DNA of 64,000 bases from Anaeromyces robustus. Its lineage: Eukaryota; Neocallimastigomycota; Neocallimastigomycetes; Neocallimastigales; Neocallimastigaceae. Every line of letters starts with the position of its first letter. Position 1 is the stretch's first letter. The notes below the pieces were generated by a model. That model saw nothing but the letters and a program-made list of their open reading frames with translations, was not told the DNA's origin and made no database searches. Positions 23,429-37,300 of this stretch are shown here, one piece after another. A program made the position numbers and the translations under genes. Location of the stretch: positions 231,501 to 295,500 of the forward strand of contig MCFG01000001.1 of the NCBI GenBank assembly GCA_002104895.1, written 5' to 3'.

Positions 23429-23710
23429 AATATAATTTATATTCATTAACAAAAAAAATATATAAAGAAATTTTATATTTTATATCTGTACATTCCGTAT
23501 AATCATGCATTTTAAAACATTACAATTTTATTAAAAAAATAAAAAAAAGAAATAAGGTAAATAAACAGTAATATTTTGAAGAAAAAAAAAATAAAATAAA
23601 ATGAAATAGAAAATAGAAAATAGAAAGTAGAGAATTGGTAATTTTGTAATATTTAAATAAATAAAATAATATAAAGTATAAGAATAAAGAATATTCTAAA
23701 TCAATATTTT

Positions 23711-23713
23711 ATT

Positions 23714-23800
<87 letters not shown>

Positions 23801-23805
23801 TTAAT

Positions 23806-23888
<83 letters not shown>

Positions 23889-23907
23889 TTAATTTATTTA
23901 TTTATTT
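23711..23907. repeat. TTTA tetranucleotide microsatellite
   Basis: Nearly uninterrupted TTTA repeats over about 200 bp. Confidence 0.95.
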
Positions 23908-24634
23908 ACATACTTAATTTAATTTTAATTTATATTTATTGATCAAAAAATCATTAGTCATTAATATTGATTATGTTTATTAATTTTCATAATTTTTTTT
24001 TTTTAGTACGTTTTTCGGTTTCAAAAAGGAATAATTATGCAAAACTAAGCCGTTAAAGATAAAAAATTAAAAATTATAGAATGAATTAATTAATCCACTT
24101 TTGGAATTCTATAAATTCCACTTTATTAATGAATATACTTAAGCCACATTTTAATAAAAAGAAAATAATTCTTTTTGTTAATTTATTTTGTTTATATAAT
24201 TTATTTATTTAATATATTTAATAATTAATACATTTATTTAATATGAAAGAATTAAATACAACTTCTTCAGAGAATAAAATTATTGTCAGGTGAAAATATA
24301 AAATAGAATATATCATGTGAATACATGACTTTACATAAAATAATGTATAATACATAAAAATATAATGATTACATAAATTTAAGATATTTACATAAATAAT
24401 GTTAATAAAACATAAATATACTATTTACACGTGATTAATAAAATAAAGTTATAAATTTAAATCTTAACACTTTTTACAGTATTATTTTTAAAATACTAAA
24501 TGAATACGCCTCTCTTAGCAAAAAGCAACCAACAGATTCCCATAGAGATCCTTATTATATAATATAATATATAAAAAAGAGACAGCTTTTATTTAATTAA
24601 TTAATTATTCATTTATTTAATTAATTAATTATTC

Positions 24635-24773
<139 letters not shown>

Positions 24774-26364
24774 TGTATATTTATCTATTTAATTTTTCAA
24801 TATTTTATATTAATTATTTAAATTTATTTTATTCATTTATTTATTTTATATATTTTATTTATTTATTTTATTTATTTTATTTATTTTATTTATTTATTAT
24901 TTATTTAAATTATCTTTTTTTGATAATAAATTTTTTTTTGATAAGATAAAAAATTTTTTTGATAAGATTTAATCAATAATTAAAAAAAAATTAATATAGA
25001 TTAGAGAGAGAAAAATATTTTTTATTTATTATCATTTAAATTAATTTATTATATTATAAATTAAATAAATAATTAAATATAAACTAAATAAATTATTATA
25101 AAATAAATAAATATATAAAATAATTAATATTTAAATAAAATATTAATTAAAATAAAAATATTATTTGTTTTTTAATTTATTAAAATTTATTTATTTATTT
25201 AATATTTATCTATTTATTTATAATACTATTATTTATTTAATTATTATTTATTATCTATTTATTTATTTATTATAATTAATCTTTTTTTTTTATCTTTTTT
25301 TTTTTTCATAATTGGAATAATTTTTTTTATCTTTTAATTTTTTAAAAAAAAATCAAAAATTACAAAATATATTAATAAATATATTAATAAATATATTCCA
25401 TTATATTAAAATAAATTAAAACATCCGCATCCTACAAAAAAAGAAAGTTTTTTTTTTTTAAAAAAAAAAATTAAAAATTAAAAATTAAAAATTTGATATT
25501 TATGATGTGATGTGACAGTGAAAAAACATTTTCCAAAAAGTAAAAAAGTAAAAAAAAAAGTAAAAAATAAAAAATAAAAATAAAAAAATAAAATTTATTA
25601 GAATATTTATAATTCATTTATTTATTTATTATTAAATAATTTATTTATATATTTATTCTTTTATTCATTTATTTAATAATTAATTAATAAAAGATAATAA
25701 AAAAAATGTGCACCATTAAAATTAAATAAAAAAAAGAAGATCTTGATAGGAAAAATTTTATATATTAAAAAATCAAAAAATTTTATTATTATTATTATTA
25801 GTTGATTCCTTTTTATTTTACATTTAAATATATAAAAAATTTTGTATCTTTTTTATTTTTATTATAACATATTGTATAATATAAAACAAAAAAAAGGTGT
25901 ATCAATTTTAAAATTAGATTATTTAACATGAAACATGATATTCATAATATTTCATAATATTTCATAATATCTGTGTGATGGATACTTAAGAATTTACTTG
26001 TTTTTTTTTTATATTAAATCAGTTAACTTAAATTTGTATTCTTATTCATTTTTATTATATATTTTATATTAATATTATTTATTATATATTAATAAATTAA
26101 AATAAAATATGTTATTATTAATGAATTAATAAAATCAACTTTTTTTTATATTTTTAAAACAGTAAAATAATCTATAATTATATAATTAAATAATTATATT
26201 TTTAATAATCCACAATTTCAATTTTTTTTTTTTAAAAGATTATACTACCTTTTTCATAATTCATAATTCATAACTCATTACTTATAATCTCCAATTTTTT
26301 ATGTTTTTATTTTGAAACTACGGAGCAAATAATTTAATGATTTCATGATTTCATAACATGTAAA

Positions 26365-26399
<35 letters not shown>

Positions 26400-26400
26400 T
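26365..26400. repeat. CTTT microsatellite
   Basis: About nine CTTT units, unusual here because nearly all other satellites are pure A/T. Confidence 0.9.
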
Positions 26401-27404
26401 AAATTTATCTTGTAAGTTTTATTTTTCTTTCTATTTTAATTATATTTTTTTAATCTCTTTTATATTAATCTCTTTTATTGTATTATCTTTTATTTTCTAT
26501 ATTTCTTTTATATTCTCTCTCTTTTTTTTTATTATATTTATAATTATATTTTATTTATATTTGTATTTTATTTGTATTTTATTTGTATTGTATTATTAAT
26601 AAATTGATGAAATATTTTTTTATTGATTTTTTTTTTTTTTTTTTTTTTTTTGATTTTTGATTTTTGATAACCCAAAATAAATATTAAATATAAAATATAA
26701 TACAAAATATAATATATAAAATTGTTATATATAATATCATATAATATATATAACATATAAAATTTAATTATTTATTTATTTAATTTATTATATTATTACA
26801 CATATTTAATTAAAATATTAAAAAAAAATATTAATAAAATGAATTTTATTAATATTTTAATTTTTTAATATTTTATATATTTCTATGATGTTTGTTAATG
26901 AGAAAAGTTTTTTTTGTGTATTTTTTTATATTTAAAAAAAAAGAATTTCAGAAATTTTTGATTGGTTGATAGGGTTAAATTTTCCATATATTATGAATAA
27001 TTATTTTTAATATATTAAACTATAAATGAATAAATAATAATTAAATACTAATTTAAATATTCATTTTTTTTTGTTTTTTTTAGAGTGTTTTAAAAAAATA
27101 AACTTTTTTTTTTTTCCTTTAAAAACAAGAAAAAATTTTTTGTTTTTTTAAATTTTTTTTTTTTTACTTTTTTTATTTTATTCTTTGTTTAATATTTAAT
27201 AAATATATATAAATATATATATATATTCTTTTTTAAAAAAAGTTCAGATAAAAAAAAAAAGAACAAAAGAAGAAACAAAAAATATTTTATATTAATATAA
27301 TAATATAATATAATGAAAAATAGTTATATTAACTAAAATAATAATATAAAAAAAAAGTTATTAAAAGAATAAAATAATATTAAAAGAATTGAAATAAAAA
27401 AAAC

Positions 27405-27438
<34 letters not shown>

Positions 27439-28128
27439 TTTTAATAAAATACATAATTATTAAATTATAATATATACATTATATTTTTTTTTTTTCATTT
27501 GCAAATATAAAAGTAATAACATTTAAAATTTAAATATATTTTTAATAATATATAATATATAATAATATATATTGTTATTATTATTAGAATATTCATTTTT
27601 TTTTTTTTTTAGAAAAAAATAAAATTTTATATATAAATTGTATAAACATTTTATTTTAATTTTTTTTTAAAAAAAAAAGAAAGAAAGAAAGAAAAAGGGA
27701 ATATTAAAATTAAAAAAAAAAAAGATAATAGAAAATTATCATTAAAAAAATTATTACATTTAACTTTTTAAGGAAAAAAAAAGGAAATAAATTCAAAATT
27801 TCAAATTATAAAGAATTGGATACCATTTTTATTACTTTATATATTATATATATATTTATTCATTAATTTTATTATATAAATAAAAACTATCTACTCAAAT
27901 AAATAAATTTAATGAATTCAAAAAATATACAGTAATAAAAATTCTTAAAAAATTCAAAAATAATAATAATAAAAAAAATTAATATACCATTATTATAATA
28001 TAATATAATATAATATAATATATAATATACTATAAAATAATATAAATATCTATTTTAAACACTCTTACAAACACACTTACAAAAACACACACACACACTA
28101 TATACATATATATATACATATATAAATA

Positions 28129-29910
28129 ATGTTATCTGTATTACATGTTCTTGGTATGCTATTAACTATTTTAGTTATAGCTTTAGTTGGTTATTTTTCA
28201 GGTAAAAAAGTTAAAAGTACTAAAGATTTTGCTACAGGAGGAGGTAAAGCAAATACTTTTATAGTAGCAGGTATTATTTTAGGTACTTTAATTAGTGGTC
28301 AAGCGACGATTGGTACTTCTCAACTTGGATTTGCTAATGGTATATGTTCTCTTTGGTTTGCTGTTGGTTGTTGTTTAGGATGTTTAATATTAGCTTTCCC
28401 TTATGCTATCCCTATACGTCGTAGTAATTGTACGACTTTAATGGAAATTATTTCAAAAGAATTTGGACGTGAAGCAGAATATCTTTGTTCTGTACTTTGT
28501 TCTATTGGTATTTTTATTAGTGTTATTGCTCAAATTATTTCAGCTACTGCTCTTTTAACAACCATATTACCTATTAATAATTTAGTTTCATCAGTAATTG
28601 CTATTTTCTTAATGGCAGTTTATGTTATATTTGGTGGAGTATGGGGTGCAGGATTTGGAGGTATCGCCAAATTAATTTTTGTTTATATTTCTTGTATTAT
28701 AGGAGGTATTATTGTATTTATGAAATCTAATGGTTATCATCATTTAATGGATACTATGATTGATAATATGAATGGTACACCATTAGGAGCAGTTAATAAT
28801 ATGTTTAATTATGAGGATGCTTCTTTTCATTATAAAAATGTTGTCGCTAGAGGTCCATTAAAAGATATAGGTAATGGACTTTCCGTAGCTCTTGGTATTA
28901 TATGTACTCAAACTTATGCTCAAGGTATTTGGTCAGGTAAAAATCATCGTGCCAGTATTAATGGTACTTTACTTTCTGCTCTTTTAGTTCCACCTATTAG
29001 TTTTGTATGTATTATGATTGGTTTCTTTATGCGTGCTTTCTTTATTACTAATGATGAAGTTAATGCTATCACCAAATTAGGTAAAGAAGTTCCAAGTCAT
29101 TTAGAAGTTATTGAAAGATCCTCACAAGCTTTCCCAATGTTTGTTTATCATAAAATGCCAGATTTCTTAGGAGGTATAGCTTTAGGTACTCTTTTAATTA
29201 CGGTCGTAGGAGGAGGAGCAGGTTTATCTCTTGGTGTTGCTACCATTATTCATAGAGATATTATCTCTAAAATATTTAAAATTAAAGATCCAAAAAAATC
29301 ACTTATTATGATACGTATGATTATTTTAATTATTCTTATTGCAGCTGCTGTCATTGCTGATTTAATGCCAGGTACTTTAATTAATGATTATGGTTTCTTA
29401 TCCATGGGATTACGTGGTACTGTCGTTCTTTTACCTTTAACCGCATCACTTTTCCTTAAAAACCGTATTAATAAAAATTGTTGTCTTGCTTCCATTATTA
29501 TAGGTCCATTAGCCGTATTAATTAGTAAATTTGCATTTAATGTTTCCTTTGATCCATTATTTATTGGTATTGGAATATGTTTAATTATTTTCATTATAGG
29601 ATATATTATAGGTCCAAAATCTCATAATACTAATAATACTGATACTAAGGAAAAGAATAAAGATAATAATAATAAAGATGATAATCAACTTTCAAAATTA
29701 GAAAAAGAAAAAATATCTTCTGAAAGTTTAACTAAATCACCTTATTCATCAACAGATTCTTGTTCTCCATTAAAAAAGGAATTTAAAGAAAAAGAAAATA
29801 GTATTATTAATATAAATAATGAAGATGAAACAAAAGAAGAAATGGATATTACATCATCATCAAATAAAAAAGAACATAATACTTCAGATACAACCATAGA
29901 TATCAATTAA
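28129..29910 (+). CDS. Sodium:solute symporter family transporter, bacterial type
   Basis: Single-exon gene of 593 residues. The first about 498 are strongly hydrophobic, with 12-13 predicted membrane segments. They show SSF (TC 2.A.21) features: a short first helix, the DFATGGGKA loop, GTLISGQATIGTSQLGF in helix 2 and VIFGGVWGAGFGGIAK. Members couple uptake of small solutes to sodium; the substrate cannot be read from sequence. The wording of these motifs and the length of the core resemble Firmicutes SSF proteins more than fungal urea permeases, so transfer from rumen bacteria is inferred. Residues about 499-593 form a hydrophilic Asn/Lys/Ser/Glu-rich cytoplasmic tail with fungal-style low complexity, probably added after transfer. 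A/T-ending codons match the host. The ATG at 28129 follows an A-rich leader. Confidence 0.88.
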   Translation: MLSVLHVLGMLLTILVIALVGYFSGKKVKSTKDFATGGGKANTFIVAGIILGTLISGQATIGTSQLGFANGICSLWFAVGCCLGCLILAFPYAIPIRRSNCTTLMEIISKEFGREAEYLCSVLCSIGIFISVIAQIISATALLTTILPINNLVSSVIAIFLMAVYVIFGGVWGAGFGGIAKLIFVYISCIIGGIIVFMKSNGYHHLMDTMIDNMNGTPLGAVNNMFNYEDASFHYKNVVARGPLKDIGNGLSVALGIICTQTYAQGIWSGKNHRASINGTLLSALLVPPISFVCIMIGFFMRAFFITNDEVNAITKLGKEVPSHLEVIERSSQAFPMFVYHKMPDFLGGIALGTLLITVVGGGAGLSLGVATIIHRDIISKIFKIKDPKKSLIMIRMIILIILIAAAVIADLMPGTLINDYGFLSMGLRGTVVLLPLTASLFLKNRINKNCCLASIIIGPLAVLISKFAFNVSFDPLFIGIGICLIIFIIGYIIGPKSHNTNNTDTKEKNKDNNNKDDNQLSKLEKEKISSESLTKSPYSSTDSCSPLKKEFKEKENSIININNEDETKEEMDITSSSNKKEHNTSDTTIDIN

Positions 29911-31146
29911 TAAAAAAAAAAAAATAAGAATAATAATAAATTAAAAAATAATATAAAAAAATAAAAAAAATGGTATTATAAAAAAAAAAAAAAACAATTA
30001 TATTATGGAAAAATAAAAAAAATATTCAAATTTAGAAATAAAATAAATTATCAGTAAAATAAGTTAATAAATTATCAGTAATAATTAATATTTAAATATA
30101 ATAATAATAATAATAATAATATATATATATAAATATTAATAAAGAAAATAAATATTTATATATATATTATATAAAAAAATAATTTTTTTTTAATAAATTT
30201 AACTTAATTTTTTTTTAATAATAATCATTTTTTTTTTTTCTCTTTTTCTATTTTTATAAATTTTTTTTTACTTTTTATGAATAATCATAAACTATTAAAA
30301 AATAATAATAATAAAGAAAAAGAAAAGAAAAGAAAAGAAAAGAAAAAAATAAAATAAAAATAAAAAAATATTTATCATTTATCTTATTAAATTTTAGTAA
30401 AAAAAAAAGTAACATATTTAATTTATTTAAGTTAAAAAAAATAATAATAATAATTAATTAATAAAATAATAATTAATAAAAATAAAAATATAAAATATAA
30501 AATAAAAAAAAATGTATATAAAAAAATTATTTCATTATTTTATAAAAAAAAGTCTTCCTTTTTTTTCTCTTTCTAATATTGGGTTATGTATATGTTTTTT
30601 TTTTTTTTTTTTTTATTCATATTACTTTTTTATATAATATATATATAATTTTCATCCTATATAAAAATTAACAATTATTAATTAACATATTTTTTACATA
30701 TTAACTAAAAATTAACTAAAAACTTTAGAATAATTTTTTTTTTTACAAAAATAATTGTAATTATTAGTATAAAAAAAAATAATTTATTTAAAAAATATAT
30801 ATATATAATTAAAAAATTAAGTTTATTTTGTGGATGAATTTATTTTTAATTTTTAAAAAAAATATTTTTTTTTTTTTTATTTTATTTTTATATCTTGATT
30901 GAACAAAAGACCCTCTCATTCATTCCAACTTTATTATGAATTATTTAAAAATTTTCATGTTTTATGATTATTTTATTATTAGTTATATAAATCTTTTCTT
31001 TTTTTTTTTTTTTTGAATAAACCTTTAAATATTTTTTTAAATGAAAAAAGTTAAAAAGGAAAAATATTCAATAAATATATCTATATTAAATATACAAAGT
31101 TTATGGTTATATTAAAAAAAATTTCCAAATAAATGATGAAAATTAT
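29911..31146. other. A/T spacer
   Basis: 3' flank of the transporter and downstream flank of the broken family gene. Homopolymers and AT runs only. A slightly richer patch at 30895-30950 has no coding or structural signal I could support. Confidence 0.6.
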
Positions 31147-32746
31147 TTAGTAATCAATTATCGGTGAATTATTAATTTTAACATAACTATTGAATAGTTT
31201 ATGTGGTGTATGTGATAAAATACGAAATATACAAAAAAATTTTTTATCATTATCATATTGAATATCTAACAATAATTGACCATCTTTATATTTTATATTA
31301 TTAGATTTAAAATAACATAATAAGGCATTAATTATAAATTTATTATGTTTATTATGTATTAAAGATATTACATAGGTCAATTTTATAATAATGTATTCTA
31401 CATTTATGGTTGTATCAAGATTTAATTGAAAAATATAATGATTTATTTAAAATATTCTCTATTTCCTTATAATTCATTAAATAATTTTTACAAAAAATAA
31501 CTCATAATATTTTTTAAATTTACATTTAAAATCAGAACGATCAATAACATAAGTTTTAATATTATTATAATTTTCAGGATCATATTTTTTAATTATTATA
31601 TCTTTTGTACTTACTACTTCTTTACAATCTATTTTTCTAATTTTACTATCAAATTCATTTTCACTATCAACATCATTAATATTATACCTTTTCCCATTAA
31701 TATTGATATTCTTTATATTCTTTTCACTTAATTTAATATAAAAAGCTTCTAAATCAGGATTATTATCAAATTCATAAAAGTAATTAATTCTTCTATTAAA
31801 ATTATCCATGACTATAAATTTTTCATCCATTATAGCATCAAAAAGTCCATATTGTTTTAATGTTTCTGTTTCTTCATATTCAAAATATTTAAAATCTAAT
31901 AAATATTTTATTAAATTATCAGAAAAGGAAGCATTGACGAAACGTTCTAAATACTTATCTTCACAAGATACATGAAGTTTATTAGGTTTATAGATTTTGT
32001 TGGTATATTTTTCAAGTATTTCCAAAGGAAACCGAAGTGGAACTCTAAACGATTTAGTTCGTAAAACAATATTATATTTTTTAATTATTTTAGCACAATA
32101 ATCTAACGTTTTAATATTTTTACAATAATATAATAATAAATCTTTTATTACCTCGGCTACTCTATATTTTTTACCATTGGGTATTCCATTTCGAATAATT
32201 ACATTATCTAAATATTCTTCATTATTATCATATAAATATTCATAAATTTCAAACATATATTTATAACCTAGGATACATCCCTTTGAATAAAATAAATTTA
32301 AAACATGACTTGATATATATTTAAATTTATATAAAGAAAGTAAAATTATATCACTTGATTTATTACAAAGATATTTATTAATAAATATATCGTCTTCTTC
32401 ATTAATTAATTGTTCAATGAAAAACTTATTTATTATCACAGTTTCATAATAAAATAATGATTTTGAAATAGGTAGAATCATAGATAAAATTTATTTTTAA
32501 ATTGGAAAATGGTAATTTTATTAAATATTTAAATCGGTTATATTGTTCTATAGTATTTATCACAAAATATTGATTTCCTAACAAACTTATATCTACGACA
32601 TATTCATTATTTTTTATATTGTCATATTCAAACAAAGGTTCATATAACATAAAACATTTTTCTGCTATTTCTAATAATTTTTTAACATTACAACTTCCAT
32701 TTAATTCTTTATAAAATAATTTTGTATTTTCTTCAATTTCGATCAT
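31147..32746 (-). pseudogene. Frameshifted member of an unrecognised protein family
   Basis: About 530 codons of gene-like minus-strand sequence in four pieces that alternate between two frames: 32746-32444 (starts MIEIEENTKLFYKEL), 32481-31477 (FYYETVIINKFFIEQL to KYYELFFVKII), about 31493-31415 (MNYKEIENILNKS) and 31416-31147 (VISLIHNKHNKFI to SPIIDY). Pieces overlap or abut at about 32480, 31480 and 31416, leaving no room for introns, so three frame changes are needed. The composition (Ile/Lys/Asn/Tyr-rich, helical, few repeats) suggests a soluble intracellular protein. I do not recognise a domain; a degenerate ankyrin-like solenoid is possible but unproven. A related fragment lies at 55663-55878. 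Assembly indels are an alternative to true decay. Confidence 0.7.
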
Positions 32747-32933
32747 ATTAAAAAAAATTTTATATTGAGTATTAAAATTTAAAATTTTAAAATTTAAAAT
32801 AAATACATCATAATAAATAAAAAAAATTTTTTTTTTATATAATGTTAATTATAAAAAATATCATTTTATTTATGAAAAATAAATTTTTAAGAATTTAATT
32901 TTAATATTCTATATACACTATATACATTATATT
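32747..32933. other. Upstream flank of the frameshifted gene
   Basis: A/T-only; nothing identified. Confidence 0.5.
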
Positions 32934-33071
32934 TCAACTTTTTTTTATAGTGGTTTTTATAGTACCAGTTTGTGAAGAGGTTGCTTCATTACCGATAGCG
33001 ACCTCCAAGGATGAAGGGTACATTGCAATATGATATGGGGCGCATAATAAATTTTTACAATGAGGTGCATA
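32934..33071. other. GC-enriched island with nested stems and open frames on both strands
   Basis: Isolated block of mixed-base sequence in A/T DNA. It can fold: GTACC (32962-32966) pairs with GGTAC (33017-33021). Inside that, GAGGTTGC (32977-32984) pairs with GCGACCTC (32998-33005) over 8 bp with one G-T. The minus strand has 45 open codons ending TGA at 32934-32936, reading APHCKNLLCAPYHIAMYPSS then LEVAIGNEATSSQTGTIKTT. These use G/C-rich codons. The plus strand reads CEEVASLPIATSKDEGYIAI before a stop. It may be a structured RNA, part of a dispersed repeat or a stray exon. None could be confirmed. Confidence 0.4.
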
Positions 33072-34389
33072 AAAAAATATATTAAAAAATTTTCATTTTT
33101 TAATATATTTTATATTATTATTATTATTTTTCTCTTTTAAAAAAAAAAAAAAGAATACCTAAAAGACTATATAGATATATATATAAAGATATAATAAGTT
33201 TATATATTTAATTTCTTTTTTTTTCTTTTTCTTTTTTTGTTAGTGTGTAACTTAAATTAATATATTAATAATATATATATTTATTTATTAAATATTTATT
33301 TTATTTATATATTTATTTTATTTTATTTATTTATTTATTTATATATTTATTTTATTTTTATTTTATTAATTTAAATTTTTTAAATATAAAGGTACTACAT
33401 ATAAAAATAAAAATAAAAAAAAAAATTTTTTTTTTCTAAAATATATATGTTATGTATATAATATATATATATAATATGCAAATACAAAAAAAAAAAAAAC
33501 TAAACTTATTTTCTTTATATACATATATATTATAATTATTAATGATTAATGATTAATTATTATTAATGATTAATTATTTAAAAATTATACTTTATATAAT
33601 AAATATGTCTTCTTTTTCTTTTTTTCTCTTTTTCTTTTTTCTTTTCTTTTCTTTCTTTTTTTATATATATATATATATTTTATTTATTTATTTATATATT
33701 TATATATAATTATTTATATATATTAAAAAAAAATTTTTTTATTTTTTTTTTTTATTTTTTTTTTCATTTATTAATTTCATTTTATTTATATAAATTATTA
33801 TCTTAATTATTTAATTATTAGATTCTTTTTGTTAAGCTCTTTTTTTTTTTTATTTTTCCTTTATTTTTTCTTCTTTTTTATTTATTTATTTATTTATTTA
33901 TTTTAAAAAAAAAAATAAAACACTAATATTTTTTAAACATGTTTAAAAAAAATTTTTTTTTTTTAAAAAGATATTTATAAAAAAAAGAAATAAAGAAATA
34001 AAAAGAAAAAAACAGATAAGTTTTTTTTTTTTCCTTTTTTTTTTTTTTCTTCTTTTTCTTTTTTTTTTTTTTTTTTTTTTTTCTAAGAAAAAAATAGTAT
34101 TTTTAATTAGATATGAATTTTTTTTTTTTTTAATTTTTAATTTTTAGAGATTCTTTCTTTTTTATAGTAGTATTATTATTATAATTATTATTTATTATTT
34201 ATTTATTATTAAAAGTATGATTAGTCTAAATTAAATTTATATATATATAATAAATATATATATAATTCTTTTGTTTTTCTTTGTGTGTGTGTGTAGTAGA
34301 ATTGTTTGACTTTTTGGGGTTTTTTTTGTTTTTTTTTTTTTTGTATGTATAGTATATATAATATATATATATATATAAAAAAAAAAAAC
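33072..34389. other. A/T spacer downstream of the Ras GEF
   Basis: Poly-T, TTTA and AT runs and a short TG run (34290 region). It contains the Ras GEF 3' UTR. No other feature seen. Confidence 0.6.
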
Positions 34390-37300
34390 TTATAAAAATC
34401 CTGATTCTTGAAGTTTTCTTGCTATAACTTCATCTTCTCTTTCTCTTGGTTCTAAAATTAAAGACATATTATATAAAGTAGTTTCATCTACAACTTCATT
34501 TATAGATCTTAATATAAAGTCTGCTATTTCCTTTACAGGATTTAAATTATATGGTTGATTTTGATATTGTTGAATTTCTCTAATAACTTCAGCAGTTTTT
34601 GTTTGTTTACTGAAATTAATAAGTTGATTATTTTTCTTTAATACATTGGTATTACCATCTTCAATGAAAGTTAAATCTGTTAAATAAACACCAAGGAATG
34701 GTACACATGGTGGATTAACGGAATGAAGATTTTCACGATATTGAGCATAATTCTTTTGTGGATTAATAACTTTTTCAAGATTTTCAAAGGTTTGAGTCAT
34801 TTTATTTGATAAAAGTTCCCATGTACGTTTTAATCTATGAATTGGTGAAGAATTGAAACCAGCAAGAATAGACATAACTGTATTGAAATTATTTAATGTA
34901 TAACATTTATCGGCAACTAAAATGAAATGTTTTAAAACATTACAACGACGTTTTATATCACTTTCTTTTAAAATAGCTGTAGCTACCCAACCAGTAGTCT
35001 TATTTGAGAATTCAATCATAGCTTTTACATTAACAGCTGGGGAATTGTCCTTATCTGACCAAGCCTTATTTAAACATTCAATTGGTTGAATTAAAGAATA
35101 AGTCTTTGATTCCATAATAGTTAATTGTCTAGCTATTTCTAATGGATCAATATCAAGGAATTTAATGTAATTAAGATTCTTTGGTAAAATTGGTGGTGGA
35201 GCTTCTTTACTAAAGTTTAATAATAATTTTTTACCCTTACCAGTATCCTAAAATAAAAAAATAAAAAAAGGGAATAAAATAAAAAAAATAAAAAAAATAA
35301 AAAATAAAAAATAAAAATAAAAATAAAATTTATAATTAAATATATATAAATAAAATAAAAAAATTAATACAAAATTATTATATGATATGATATGATATTT
35401 ATATTATATTATATTATATTATATTATATTATATTATATTATATTATATTATATTATATTATATTATATTATATTATATTATATTATATTATATTATATT
35501 ATTATTTTATATTATAAATGATATTCTTTTTATTTTATTTTATTTTATTTTATTTTATTTTATTTTATTTTATTTTATTTTATTTTATTTTATTTTATTT
35601 TATTTTATTTTATTTTAATTAATTAATTTAATTAATTTCCTATTAAAACTTACTCTTTTTTCTAAAACCTTCAAAATTGTATTAGCAAGATTAGCATGTT
35701 CACTATTAGTTTTAGTAGAGAAGAAGGAACGAATCATTTCAAGAGCTTTAGCATCATCACTATTACCTTGTAAATCAAGGGAATAAGTTTCAATCCATGA
35801 TTTTAAAACATTACATACACGAAGACGAATTGGCATAGCCTTCTTTTCATTCCATATTTTAAGATCTTGAGGATTAGTTAATTGTGGTGGTGGTTTAATA
35901 CAGAAACGTTTAATTAAAGCATCAATAACTTCCATAGAAGAAGCAAATGAACGATAGGTTAATAAGAAAGTTTGGGTAAATCCAGAATCTGGAGAATCAT
36001 GAATAGTTAAACGTTCAATTAAAGCTGGGAAAGTAGCACCTTTAACCTTACCTTCCATATTAAAGACAATATCCTTTTGTCCATAATCATAGTTTAAGTA
36101 CCATGGTTTAGTATTTATATCTTGCATTGGAACAATAGAATCTGTTGGTACATCACCAAGTAATTGTTTTAATTTATTCTTACTACTAGTAGAAGTTTTT
36201 CTTTCATTATATCTTCCATCACCTGGTTGATCATTAATATTAAATTCAGCTAATTGTTGTTCAAGGCTATGACTTGGAGAAGTCATACCATTAGAAAGGT
36301 TTCTTTGAGAGTAGGAACGTTCTCTATTATCTTCTTGAGCACTAGCACATTTATCACCATTTTCTGGAATATCATTTAAGTTGGAATTAATAGCAGAAAG
36401 TGAAAGAGCACGACGACCACGGTTTCTCATTTGTGGATCCATATAATATTGTTGGTTAATATGTTCAGAGACAGCAGATGGACGTCTATTATATTCATTA
36501 AACATTCTTTGATAACGTTCTTGTTCATCAGCTTCTTTTTCTTGTAAAAGATATTTTACAGATAACATAAAGTCCTTGACACCCTTTTCAACTAAACCTG
36601 CACCAAGAATAACTTGTTCATTAACATTATTTGGACGAATTGGATGAACAGCATTTTGAGCAGCCATAACTAAACCTGAAATGTTATTACATAAAGCAAT
36701 ACGATTAACTTTGAAATCACGAGTAACTTCAGCATTCATATCATCACATTGAATTTCATCAACCACTGAAAGAAATTTACCAACATCAGTGACAATAGAT
36801 CTTGTTTGAGTAATTAAATAACTTGTTTGGAATTCTGGTTGACGTAAAGTAGCAACTAATTGTTTAGTACTAGCATAAATTTCTTGAGAACATTGTTCTA
36901 ATTGAGCAAGTAATTCTGAACTTGCTTGAGTATTTTCTTCTTGATTTTCACGTTTTTCTTCTGGACGAATATCAATTAAAGATTTATCTAATTTAATATC
37001 TACATCTTGTGCAGATCCAATAAATTGACGTACAGCACCTAATACATCATTAGCAGCTTGTTGCATTCTAATAGCAGCATCTGGTGGTGGCCAAACTTGA
37101 GAAGCAGTTTTAGTAGCAAAAACTAATAAATTTAAAGCATGCATAATACTTTTATTTTGTTGTTTAAGAATTCTATAATTTGGATATTGTTGAATATCAT
37201 GATTAACTGTACCAGAGGCATAAAGCATTAATCTAATAATTTCAACAATGGTAGTTGATTGTTGAACATATAATTCTTTTCTTTTTAATTCTGCGGATTG

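Noticed and set aside
32941-33060. tRNA or 5S rRNA reading of the GC island (tagtggttttta resembles an A box)
   Set aside because: No acceptor stem, no B box (GGTTCGANTCC) and stems at wrong spacing.
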